The notes under the pieces were generated by a model. The model saw nothing but the letters and a program-made list of their open reading frames with translations. It made no database searches and was not told the origin of the DNA. Made by a program: the position numbers and the translations under genes. Of a stretch of 64,000 nt of DNA, positions 8,752 through 16,286 are shown piece by piece. Position 1 is the stretch's first letter, and every line of letters starts with the position of its first letter. Origin of the DNA: Chromobacterium piscinae (lineage in GTDB: Bacteria > Pseudomonadota > Gammaproteobacteria > Burkholderiales > Chromobacteriaceae); NCBI RefSeq assembly GCF_021129175.1, contig NZ_JAJOHV010000020.1, forward strand, positions 1-64,000, read 5' to 3'.

Positions 8752-9089
8752 CTCGATTCCTCACGCCTTTGTTCGAATTAGTACCATAGCAATGATTTCG
8801 GACCGCACCGGGCAATTTCCGGTCTGAATCCATCAGTCAATTCGAAATGACGTAGACATTTTTTGCGCCTAGAACCAGGGCAAAAACAGGCGGACTGTGG
8901 TCAAAATGGGAAAAAAGACGGGTAATACCAGTCACCCGTCTAGGCCGGCTGCGCCGGCCCAGCTGCGGCACGACGAGAGCATGTCCGAGTGCCGGCTTTC
9001 TAGGCCTGACAAAATATCCATGAGGTTTTTGAAGTGGCTATAATGAAGAAAGAACATCATCTTTAATTTATTAAAATAGGCAGAATAAA
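8752..9089. other. Intergenic junction, phage remnant to AT-rich cargo
   Basis: No gene is supported. It holds a minus-strand terminator (8911-8940), a GC-rich dyad GGCCGGC/GCCGGCC at 8943-8959, and an abrupt fall in GC after about 9010. The minus-strand frame ending at 8932 may be the tail of a lost phage gene, because a proper terminator sits right behind its stop codon. Confidence 0.5.
8911..8940 (-). terminator. Orphan minus-strand terminator
   Basis: Read on the minus strand, the stem GACGGGT / ACCCGTC (10-nt loop) is followed by six T. No intact minus-strand gene precedes it; the nearest upstream gene runs the other way. It is probably left from a deleted phage gene. Confidence 0.55.
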
Positions 9090-9812
9090 ATGACTCAAGA
9101 CTGTGAGATTGAATCAGCTTCCGACAATCATTACGTTGCCTTTTGCGATATTCTTGGTTTTGCAAGTCGCGTTTGCAACAAGTTTGAATCAACTCATGAT
9201 GCCTATATGGAGCTAGCAAATAAATGGTCGCAGCAGGAGATCTCTGACTCTGTCTCAGTGTCAATGTTTTCCGATTCTATTATTTTATCCTGCCCTGATC
9301 TTCCGCCGCTAATCTCAGCCATTAGGATGTTGTGGTTTCATGCATTGTTTCAAGATTTCATGATAAGAGGGGCTGTTGTAAAGGGGCGCCACTGGGAGAA
9401 AAGCACAGGTAGAAATCTCTTCGTTGTCAGTGAAGCCTTAATTAGGGCTGTTAAGATTGAACAAATGGTTGGTGTGCCAGCCGTTGTAATTGCCGATGAT
9501 ATAGAGATTGAAGATGAATTATGGGGATACTTTCGATTTCCAACGGAAGGAATTTCGTCACCAATTAATGCTGAGTTGCTTTATTTTAGAGATAGAGTGC
9601 TAATTAACCCGTTTAATACAATGTGGGGCGTGTCGGCAGCGAATCGAGCCCGTCAATTGATGGAGGCTAGTCCAAACCATAAAGACAAATATCTCTGGTT
9701 TCTTGCGCTGCATGAGGCAGTGTACAACGAGGAGTTGCTTATGCCTCCTGATGTTTCTGCAAGGCTTTTGGAAAAAGGATCATTGATTAAAATGGATTCT
9801 CAGCCGGGGTAG
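9090..9812 (+). CDS. Stand-alone class III nucleotide-cyclase-like protein
   Basis: 240 residues, distinctly AT-rich against its surroundings. YVAFCDILGF (Asp20) and VSMFSDSIIL (Asp62) match the two metal-binding aspartates of class III adenylate/guanylate cyclase homology domains. MIRGAVVKGRHW (about 91-102) fits the strand after the second aspartate. No receptor, HAMP or membrane segment is present. Proteins of this build are frequent in accessory islands, and some relatives are Pycsar anti-phage cyclases. No partner effector (a membrane or TIR protein with a nucleotide-binding domain) lies next to it, so a defence role is only a possibility. Confidence 0.6.
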   Translation: MTQDCEIESASDNHYVAFCDILGFASRVCNKFESTHDAYMELANKWSQQEISDSVSVSMFSDSIILSCPDLPPLISAIRMLWFHALFQDFMIRGAVVKGRHWEKSTGRNLFVVSEALIRAVKIEQMVGVPAVVIADDIEIEDELWGYFRFPTEGISSPINAELLYFRDRVLINPFNTMWGVSAANRARQLMEASPNHKDKYLWFLALHEAVYNEELLMPPDVSARLLEKGSLIKMDSQPG

Positions 9813-9845
9813 TGTAATATTTGCTTCTCTTCTTGTGGTTATTAA

Positions 9846-9869
9846 AAAAACCCGCTGAAGCGGGTTTTT
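9846..9869. terminator. Bidirectional terminator
   Basis: AAAAACCCGC / GCGGGTTTTT with a TGAA loop, lying between two converging genes (9090-9812 plus, 9882-10664 minus). T-runs are present on both strands. Confidence 0.85.
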
Positions 9870-9881
9870 ACTTGGTGATGG

Positions 9882-10664
9882 TTAGTCGCGTTTTACGTAG
9901 ACAATAAACCAATTCTTAGGAGTTGTTTCTTGTTCATTGTATTTGTCTTTTTCAACTCCCAAAACCACTGTGAGAGGAACTGAATTCTTGATGGTAGTGA
10001 ACTTGTAAAATGCATAGCTGTATGAGTTCCAGCCGGAAGAAGCAAAAGACTTGTAATCATGCAGCGGCGTAAAATCAAGTTTTTGCTTCCCTGTCTCAAG
10101 GTCAGACAAGAAAAACTTTTCAACAAACTTCAGCCCTAGCTTGTTGAAATCTTCAGCGTCGAAATTTGTTTGGACCGAAGCCTTATATCCATAGCCAATG
10201 GTTGACCTGCTATATAGCCACGGAGTTTGCTCATCTTTTCTTTCCAAGGAGGCTGAAAAATCACCATATAAGCCACGAGCAGTTGTTGTTGGCTGTTTGA
10301 TTATATAGGTGTGCTTCATGCTTGCGGATGTAATGGGGACTGATGGCAGCTTTGGAACAAATAGATCGACTTGCACATTCGGGTTGTTGTCATCAATGTC
10401 CCCCACTTTTTCGGTACCGCCAACCACATTGAGAATCACATCGAGAAATTTCTCTAAATTATTCTTATCAATTGAGGTTAACTTCATTCTCTTCGTTTCA
10501 TCGCTGAGAAAATAATCGAAATTTTCAATCACACCTTCTTTCCCAAGAAGGTCATTAAAAATTTTATGCGGGTGTTTGTCACTGTTCTGACTCATTGCGA
10601 TGACTCCACAAAATCCAATAAATATGATGGCAAGTGCAATTAATATTGAAGGTTTGATTTTCAT
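9882..10664 (-). CDS. Membrane-anchored hypothetical, candidate T6SS immunity
   Basis: 260 residues. One N-terminal hydrophobic segment (residues 5-24, ILIALAIIFIGFCGVIAM) acts as an anchor or uncleaved signal; the rest is a soluble, probably periplasmic, domain. Its ATG overlaps the stop of the papain-like gene (ATGA), so the two are translationally coupled. An exported protein encoded directly after a predicted effector is the usual arrangement of type VI immunity proteins. No family is recognised. Low GC like the rest of this cluster. Confidence 0.6.
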   Translation of the reverse strand: MKIKPSILIALAIIFIGFCGVIAMSQNSDKHPHKIFNDLLGKEGVIENFDYFLSDETKRMKLTSIDKNNLEKFLDVILNVVGGTEKVGDIDDNNPNVQVDLFVPKLPSVPITSASMKHTYIIKQPTTTARGLYGDFSASLERKDEQTPWLYSRSTIGYGYKASVQTNFDAEDFNKLGLKFVEKFFLSDLETGKQKLDFTPLHDYKSFASSGWNSYSYAFYKFTTIKNSVPLTVVLGVEKDKYNEQETTPKNWFIVYVKRD

Positions 10665-11374
10665 TTATTAGTCCGTTTAACCCCCCAGGAGGCTGGGTCG
10701 CGGGTTGGGTCATCCTTGGTTCCTGGGGCGCTATTTCCCTTGTCCATGAGAATAGCCCATTCGTCACCATCTGCCTTTAGTCGAATTTCACCTTGAGGAT
10801 ATTTGTTATGGATGTCTTCGTAGAAGGCATACGGATTTACAACCTCATCCATGACGACACCTTTGCCGATGAAGCTTTCACCTTTGGGTACGCTTGGCCA
10901 GCCAGTCGCAATAATGTCACGCGCGCTTCTTGCGCAGGTGAAATTATGGAAAATATTGTAATACCTCTCCCCTTTTAAAACATCTGCGCGATAATCCCTA
11001 CCCTTTTTAAGCATGGAGTTGTGCTGGGTTTCGCTAATGGTAAATCTAAAAAGACGCGTATCTCCAGGGATTTTATATTCAGGGGTGCCTTGGCCATATG
11101 CACGCTCACGCGTTGATGCTCCAATATGCGGCCCTAAGCTGTAAAAGAAAGTGATCTTACCATTCTTTGTTAGATACATGAAAGTATGGCCAGGATCTTC
11201 CAGGACGTAATGCACTTTTCTTTTTCCATCAGGAACTACATATACCTCTCGGTATGCGCTTGGGGTGTTTACTTCAAATCCAATAATGAGATTGTAAACA
11301 TCCTCGGTATGATCCTGAACTGCATTCAAATCTTTCGGCTTTGTTTGCGCCGTTGTTGGTTTTGATTCTGCCAT
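10661..11374 (-). CDS. Permuted-papain-like protein, candidate T6SS effector
   Basis: 237 residues, no signal peptide. A conserved-looking His in DPGHTFMYLTKNG (about residue 63) precedes a Cys in NFTCARSARDIIATGW (about 150). This His-then-Cys order is that of permuted NlpC/P60 (YiiX/LRAT-like) papain folds, which cut peptidoglycan or acyl bonds. It follows the Tle1 gene, and its stop overlaps the start of an exported protein. Function as a second effector is inferred from motif and context; the catalytic assignment needs a structure prediction. Confidence 0.5.
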   Translation of the reverse strand: MAESKPTTAQTKPKDLNAVQDHTEDVYNLIIGFEVNTPSAYREVYVVPDGKRKVHYVLEDPGHTFMYLTKNGKITFFYSLGPHIGASTRERAYGQGTPEYKIPGDTRLFRFTISETQHNSMLKKGRDYRADVLKGERYYNIFHNFTCARSARDIIATGWPSVPKGESFIGKGVVMDEVVNPYAFYEDIHNKYPQGEIRLKADGDEWAILMDKGNSAPGTKDDPTRDPASWGVKRTNK

Positions 11375-11379
11375 GGTGA

Positions 11380-11613
11380 TTAGTCTTCCAAAGAGTTGCC
11401 TAATGCGCCACGATCCAAATGTACAGACAGTTTGTCTTGACTGCTCGTGTGTATGCGATGAGTCCGGCCTTTGTTGTCTGTAATTCCCTTAATTTCATGT
11501 CCTTTTCCATCCTTGATGATATAGGGCATGTTTCTTTGGATGTTTCCTTGGGAGTCTTTGACAACAAAGGATAGGCTATGATCATCGGCTGATGGCATGC
11601 TCTTCATGTTCAT
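11380..11613 (-). CDS. Transthyretin-like domain fragment (T6SS-associated)
   Basis: 77 residues from ATG 11613. The pattern FVVKDSQGNIQRNMPYIIKD followed by GITDNKGRTHRIHT resembles the small transthyretin-like domain that often ends VgrG, PAAR or effector proteins. No ribosome-binding site precedes any Met. The same frame stays open for 26 codons back to the TAG stop of the Tle1 gene, and those codons (VTVSIRGQNIALSGPAQIG) look protein-like. It is either a detached C-terminal domain of a longer protein or a short adaptor. Confidence 0.5.
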   Translation of the reverse strand: MNMKSMPSADDHSLSFVVKDSQGNIQRNMPYIIKDGKGHEIKGITDNKGRTHRIHTSSQDKLSVHLDRGALGNSLED

Positions 11614-11691
11614 GCCGATTTGCGCTGGGCCGGATAACGCGATATTCTGCCCACGAATGCTAACCGTGACTGGCGCGCCCGATGGCGCGAT

Positions 11692-13236
11692 CTAAGCGGT
11701 CATCCCTGTCTCTGTGCTTGTCCGCTGTGCCATGACGGTATCCTCATGCATGAATATCTTTCTCGGGTCATATAGCGCGCATGGCCAGCTATCGAACGCG
11801 GCGACGGAGTCATGCACATACTCTTCAAAGAACTCGCTGATGTAGCTAGGCAAGGGGCTGGGGTTGGTCCAAGCGCTATAAATTAGTTCCTCATAATCGG
11901 TCCTTGGCCGATCGACGTTTTCATTTCCTACGCGCTCATAAGGATCTTTGATGAAGGGGATGCGATTCACAAGGCGCTTATGTTCTGTTACCAGCTCTTT
12001 ACCCTGCCCTGTTGCATCCTTCAACTTGCGGCTTGCCCACATTTTTTCATTTTTCTCGACCTTGATGCGTTCCGCAGGGGCAGATAAGCATGCGGAACAG
12101 TCAGCCTCTTTTGCCAAGCCGGTAAACAATCTAGTCTTATCGCCACTGCGCTCTACATCCGCGTGCCACCTAAAGAATACGGGGCGATGCCCCTGCACGG
12201 CTGAAACCAAATTTTCCGTTGGGGCTTTCACGTAATCCATATAGGCTTTGTATTTCTCGACAACTATGTCTTTGCTTGCTGGAATAAACTCATTTTTGAC
12301 TACATCATCCATTTCTGTAAGTGACTGCAACCCTACTCCAGCTTTCAGCGCTTCAAGATACATCTCCCGCAGTGGAATCTTGGTATATTCCAGACTGCGT
12401 CCCTGCTCGTTGGGGTAATAGCCTCCGCCAACGTCGGAGTGAACACCAGGATATACAACTTCCTCACTGTTTTCCGGATATTTATTTTGATATCGAATGG
12501 AATCGAGTGGGAAGGCTTTACGCACCTCGTGAGCTGCAACAAGATGAACACAACGCTTTACCGAGGACGGAACTCTAAGGTCGCTCGCCCAGTCCGCATG
12601 CAGTTGTGGGCCGCCCACTGATGCAACCGTATCAAATAAGCCAAGAAAGCCAATTTCCAGCGGCACGGTCATGCCGTAGTAGTCCAGCTTGTAAATCAGC
12701 TTCCCTTCGGAGTCTTTTCCAGATTTTTCATTGAGAAGCTTGTTGACGAATGCTCTGGCAAGTGTTGCGCCACGCGAAAAACCAATAACGTTGACACGCA
12801 GCATTTTGATGTGGGATATGGCCGTTGTGTAGTTCTTGCCTAGCGTTTTCTCAATGAAAAGGATGGCGTCTTTTAGGCGCATGTCACCACCCTTGCCAAA
12901 GCCTGCCCCCATTGAGCCGCCTTTGTCTACGCCGACTTCGGGATTGTCTTTGGGCTCGTACTCAGTTCCTACTCCTGTGATGTAACGAGGGTAAAATTCT
13001 AGCCCTCTATCGTCATGGGCAGTTAAGAATAATCGCGCCACATTAGACTTATTGTCTGGCGAGATGCGCATGTTATTCATTGTGCCATCAAAAAAGATAG
13101 TAAATTTTGGATAGAACTTACATTCCACTTTTCCGATGGTGGGTGCTTCACATTTCAATCTTGCCGTTCTTGCTGCGGCATGCGCTGCCAATAACTCTTC
13201 ATCTTCAATATATCTGCCTGCTTGCCTGAGCGCCAT
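11692..13236 (-). CDS. tle1: Tle1-family (DUF2235) type VI lipase effector
   Basis: 514 residues, alpha/beta-hydrolase fold of DUF2235. The nucleophile elbow GFSRG is at residues 152-156 (Ser154), with Asp202 in GLFDTVASVGG and His266 in YPGVHSDVGGGY as likely partners. FTIFFDGTMNN near residue 47 is the N-terminal hallmark of the family. Characterised Tle1 proteins are phospholipases delivered by type VI secretion into rival cells. It starts directly after the stop of a DUF3304 lipoprotein gene (TAA then ATG). No vgrG or T6SS structural gene is in the window. Confidence 0.85.
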   Translation of the reverse strand: MALRQAGRYIEDEELLAAHAAARTARLKCEAPTIGKVECKFYPKFTIFFDGTMNNMRISPDNKSNVARLFLTAHDDRGLEFYPRYITGVGTEYEPKDNPEVGVDKGGSMGAGFGKGGDMRLKDAILFIEKTLGKNYTTAISHIKMLRVNVIGFSRGATLARAFVNKLLNEKSGKDSEGKLIYKLDYYGMTVPLEIGFLGLFDTVASVGGPQLHADWASDLRVPSSVKRCVHLVAAHEVRKAFPLDSIRYQNKYPENSEEVVYPGVHSDVGGGYYPNEQGRSLEYTKIPLREMYLEALKAGVGLQSLTEMDDVVKNEFIPASKDIVVEKYKAYMDYVKAPTENLVSAVQGHRPVFFRWHADVERSGDKTRLFTGLAKEADCSACLSAPAERIKVEKNEKMWASRKLKDATGQGKELVTEHKRLVNRIPFIKDPYERVGNENVDRPRTDYEELIYSAWTNPSPLPSYISEFFEEYVHDSVAAFDSWPCALYDPRKIFMHEDTVMAQRTSTETGMTA

Positions 13237-13755
13237 TTATTCATCCTTGCAATCATAGCTTTTGGAGTATTTTAGCTCTGCCTTGTCAAGATCTTTGATT
13301 ACTAAGCACATAACATCCTCGCTATTTTTATAATCATTTTGAACAATGTGAGGCAGTCTCTGAGGGAGATTTACAGTTATCGTCTTAGTAATGGCAGGGC
13401 TTAACTCTTTGCCAAGAATTAGCCTTCCATTTGGTCCTAAAACGGCGGGCTCAGTAATCGGGCTCCATCTTAATTCAATTTGGACAGGCTTTTTCAAGTC
13501 CGTTATATTGAAGCAGCATGAAGAGCCAGCTGTTCCAGGGTTTTCATCTCTTGCTGCACGTGCAAGACCGCCGCCATTGTGTCCGCCATCTATACGAAAG
13601 AAGACGCTTCGATTAACGTAATTTAGGGCGGCATTATCTAAATTGATTCCTTTTTTCAGATAGGGATCATTCGATTCTGCTGCATTGGTGGTGGCGCAGG
13701 AGGTCAAGACAAAGGCCAGCAGTACGCTGGCCAGGAGGATGGAGATTTGTTTCAT
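13237..13755 (-). CDS. DUF3304 lipoprotein, candidate Tle1 immunity
   Basis: 172 residues. The signal peptide ends in the lipobox LTSC (Cys20), so the mature protein is lipid-anchored facing the periplasm. The HNGGG ... SSCCFNITD ... VQIELRWSP pattern matches my memory of DUF3304. Such lipoproteins sit beside tle1 genes in several proteobacteria and are thought to neutralise the phospholipase. It is the first gene of the minus-strand cluster. The immunity role is inferred from position and localisation. Confidence 0.65.
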   Translation of the reverse strand: MKQISILLASVLLAFVLTSCATTNAAESNDPYLKKGINLDNAALNYVNRSVFFRIDGGHNGGGLARAARDENPGTAGSSCCFNITDLKKPVQIELRWSPITEPAVLGPNGRLILGKELSPAITKTITVNLPQRLPHIVQNDYKNSEDVMCLVIKDLDKAELKYSKSYDCKDE

Positions 13756-13860
13756 TGTCTTATAGTTGAGGCAGTTATAAGCAAGCTAGCACCTTACCAC
13801 AATGCCGCATTCGCACACCTGTCCTTTTGTGAATGACAAGCGGCTTGCTCTCCTGATCGG

Positions 13861-13950
13861 CTACCGTACATTTTTGATCAGGTACATAAGCAGCACCGAC
13901 GCGCCCATGTATGCAATCACGAAGCTTGCGAGCCACAAATAGAATTCCAT
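13861..13950 (-). CDS. Tiny membrane protein downstream of zot
   Basis: 29 residues (MEFYLWLASFVIAYMGASVL then LMYLIKNVR). Nearly the whole product is one membrane helix. A good AAGGGG ribosome-binding sequence lies 6 bp before the ATG, and the gene starts 17 bp after the zot stop on the same strand. Filamentous phages often encode small membrane peptides, but I do not recognise this one. Confidence 0.45.
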   Translation of the reverse strand: MEFYLWLASFVIAYMGASVLLMYLIKNVR

Positions 13951-13966
13951 TCTTATCCCCTTCCCA

Positions 13967-15097
13967 TTATGAGCGGCTGTCCTGGCGCTTCTCTGCCGGC
14001 GAATCCTGGCGATGGCGATCAAACATGTTCGGCTTGTGCGAGCTGTCGCCCAGCATCCTTTGCGCCGGCATGGCTTCGACCTTGGCCACGGGCGCGGGGG
14101 CTTCCCTTGCCACCTCTACATACGGATTGAAGCGTGGCGCGTTCATCTCTTCCCGGCATTGCTCTTCCGACATCTGAATTCGCGTGCCTTGCTGGGTATA
14201 GGCTTGGCAGGTATGGCGATTGGCGATGAAGGCCGCCGCTTGCGGCATCTGTCTGACCTGGCGCACGCCGTCGTATTGCGGCGCGGTCTCCGGACGGCCT
14301 GCTAGTCGCGGGTTTTCCGCTTCGAACAGGCTGGCAGCGGTCACGGCCGGTTGCGGTGTGGCGGTAGCAGTCGGCAGCGGTGGCGCGGCGCTGGGCGATG
14401 CCTGGGCGTTGGCGGGAGCCGGTTTGCCGGCGTCCGGGTCCATCTTGTCGCTGATGGAGCGGAACGACAGCCAGCCCAGGGCGAGCATGGCCACCAGGGC
14501 ATCGCCCAGCAGCCAGACGTAACCAGGGATGCGCTTGCTTTGCTTCAGGTGCAGCGAAGCCGACTTGTATTGCTCAAACGCCTTTTTGGGCAGCGTGTAG
14601 CGCTTGCGGGCGGCAACGTCGCGCGAGGCCTTGGACTTGGGGTCGCCGCACTCCGACCATTCGTAGAGCTGGCGGCCAAGCGCCATATTGCGAATGTGCA
14701 GATGGCGGCCAATCAAGGATTTGATATTGGAGTCGATCAGGTGCGGCCCCTGGGTGATCAACCAGAAATCGACGCCGGTATGGCGGTGCGTCTCGAACGC
14801 GGCGACGATGTCCGGCACCTTGGACGCGGCCGAGCGTGGCCGGTAGACGTTTTGCGCTTCGTCGATGACGATAATGGCGTTCGGCGGGAAGGTGAACACC
14901 GGGCGCGTGAGCGTCGGGTCTTCCGGCAGCGCGACTTGCTCCGTCCATTCGGCAATCGGCGGCGTCGGCTGGTGGGTGATCTTCAGTTCGGGAATGCCCA
15001 TCACGAACAACGGGCGGTTGCCGACCTCTTCCATCAGCAGCGATACGGCCAGCGCGGTCTTGCCCGCCCCTGGCTCGCCGGTAATCAGCGTCAGCAT
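13967..15097 (-). CDS. zot: Zonular occludens toxin (Zot) / inovirus assembly ATPase (pI)
   Basis: 376 residues. The Walker A motif GEPGAGKT is at 7-14, Walker B AIIVIDEAQ near 74-82, and one membrane helix lies at about 193-212. A Pro/Ala-rich linker and a periplasmic tail follow. This is the pI/Zot protein that drives export and assembly of filamentous phage through the inner membrane. It lies just downstream of the DUF2523 gene, the standard inovirus order. The gene looks intact, although the coat, adsorption and replication genes normally upstream are missing. Confidence 0.93.
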   Translation of the reverse strand: MLTLITGEPGAGKTALAVSLLMEEVGNRPLFVMGIPELKITHQPTPPIAEWTEQVALPEDPTLTRPVFTFPPNAIIVIDEAQNVYRPRSAASKVPDIVAAFETHRHTGVDFWLITQGPHLIDSNIKSLIGRHLHIRNMALGRQLYEWSECGDPKSKASRDVAARKRYTLPKKAFEQYKSASLHLKQSKRIPGYVWLLGDALVAMLALGWLSFRSISDKMDPDAGKPAPANAQASPSAAPPLPTATATPQPAVTAASLFEAENPRLAGRPETAPQYDGVRQVRQMPQAAAFIANRHTCQAYTQQGTRIQMSEEQCREEMNAPRFNPYVEVAREAPAPVAKVEAMPAQRMLGDSSHKPNMFDRHRQDSPAEKRQDSRS

Positions 15098-15101
15098 GGC
15101 T

Positions 15102-15330
15102 CTAGCTCCGTTTGAATTCGATGCGTTTGAAGACGTTCATGGACAGGCGGAAGGCGAACGCGCCGATGACGATGCCCAGCGCTTCGCCCAGGCCGTCGAA
15201 GCCGAGCAGATTGGCGGCAATGGATGGGATGCCGTTGAGATTGGTCTGTATCGCCTGATTGAGCTGATCGACGATCAGTTGAACGCCGGTGTAGGTGACG
15301 ACGGACAGGTCCAGCCTGAGTGGCAAAGAA
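15102..15330 (-). pseudogene. 5'-truncated DUF2523 inovirus minor coat gene
   Basis: The C-terminal about 75 codons (VVTYTGVQLIVDQL ... LLGFDGLGEALGIVIGAFAF) match the DUF2523 family, the pVI-like membrane protein encoded before zot in inoviruses. Upstream of about 15330 the frame continues only as antisense of the arsR promoter and N-terminal region, so the original start and first membrane helix are lost. The truncation point is the left junction of the arsenic-resistance segment. The exact end of homology is estimated. Confidence 0.75.
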
Positions 15331-15364
15331 AACTGATTGGATCGACGCAAGGAAGCTTCTTGCC

Positions 15365-15403
15365 TTGACTGCAATTTTAATTTCGATAAATATGGAAATA
15401 TGG
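15365..15403 (+). promoter_or_regulatory. arsR promoter and operator candidate
   Basis: TTGACT at 15365-15370 and TAAATA at 15387-15392 are 16 bp apart. The direct repeat AAATATGG occurs twice (15388-15395 and 15396-15403), overlapping the -10 box and the arsR ATG. A repressor bound here would block both transcription and start-codon access. Confidence 0.6.
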
Positions 15404-15738
15404 AAACTAAGAACGCTGTCACCCTTTTGGCCGCTCTGGCGCAAGACACTCGCCTGGGCATCTACCGGTTGTTGGTTCAGAAAGGCCCAGAAGGCCTATC
15501 GGTCGGCCAGATCGGAGAACAACTTGCTGTGGCCAATGCCACGCTATCCTTCCACTTGAAGGAGCTATCTCACTCCGGCCTAATTCGGGCGCGCCAAGAA
15601 GGCCGCTTTATCTACTACTCGGCCAACTATGAGCAGATGAATGCCTTGCTGGGTTTTCTAACGGAGAACTGCTGCCGTGGCGAGGCCTGCACCCCGGCAA
15701 GCAGCATGTCGCCTTGCCCAGACAGCGGCTGTTGTTGA
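15400..15738 (+). CDS. arsR: ArsR-family arsenite-responsive repressor
   Basis: 112 residues from ATG 15400. It is a winged-helix ArsR/SmtB protein with recognition helix NATLSFHLKELSHSG. The canonical CVC-type site in the DNA-binding helix is absent. Cysteines are instead clustered at the C-terminus (Cys91, Cys92, Cys97, then Cys106, 111 and 112), similar to the arsenite site described for the Acidithiobacillus-type ArsR. It heads an arsR-arsC-acr3 operon and should repress it until As(III) binds. Confidence 0.9.
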   Translation: METKNAVTLLAALAQDTRLGIYRLLVQKGPEGLSVGQIGEQLAVANATLSFHLKELSHSGLIRARQEGRFIYYSANYEQMNALLGFLTENCCRGEACTPASSMSPCPDSGCC

Positions 15739-15764
15739 ATCCCTGTCATTAAAGGAAAATTGCC

Positions 15765-16253
15765 ATGAGCCATGCCGCGGGCAACGTACTCTTCCTGTGT
15801 ACCGGCAACTCCTGCCGCTCCATCTTGGCCGAGGCAGTATTCAATCACCTGGCGCCGGCCAGTTGGCATGCGATGAGCGCAGGCAGTCAGCCAACCGGGC
15901 AAGTCCATCCCCGCTCGCTGGCATTGCTGAAGCGTGAGGGAATTTCTGCCGCTGGTTATCACAGCAAATCTTGGGACCACCTGTCGCCTACGCCTGACAT
16001 TGTGATTACGGTATGCGCGAAGGCTGCCGGAGAAGCCTGCCCTGCGTATCTGGGGCCAGTACTGCGCAGCCACTGGGGGGTGGATGATCCGGCCCATGCG
16101 ACTGGCACTGAGCATGAGGTCGAGGCGGCCTTTATGACGGCCTACCATATCCTACGGGCACGTATTGAGGCCTTCTTCGCTTTGCCGCTGGATGTGCTGC
16201 GCCAGGATCGCCCTCGCTTCAAGGCAGAGCTAGATCGCATCGGGGCGCTATAG
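15765..16253 (+). CDS. arsC: Arsenate reductase, low-molecular-weight phosphatase type
   Basis: 162 residues, preceded by AAAGGA. The P-loop CTGNSCR (Cys12 to Arg18, CX5R) and the acidic HWGVDDPA near residue 105 are those of LMW-phosphatase-fold arsenate reductases. Cys in VCAKAAGEAC may serve the disulfide relay to thioredoxin or glutaredoxin. It reduces As(V) to As(III) in the cytoplasm so that the exporter encoded next can remove it. The gap to arsR is 26 bp. Confidence 0.93.
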   Translation: MSHAAGNVLFLCTGNSCRSILAEAVFNHLAPASWHAMSAGSQPTGQVHPRSLALLKREGISAAGYHSKSWDHLSPTPDIVITVCAKAAGEACPAYLGPVLRSHWGVDDPAHATGTEHEVEAAFMTAYHILRARIEAFFALPLDVLRQDRPRFKAELDRIGAL

Positions 16254-16286
16254 CCCTGCCCGCCCTCTTATCGTACGGAGAATGGC

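Noticed and set aside
8943-8959. GGCCGGC dyad as an insertion-sequence end
   Set aside because: No matching inverted copy, target duplication or transposase was found nearby.
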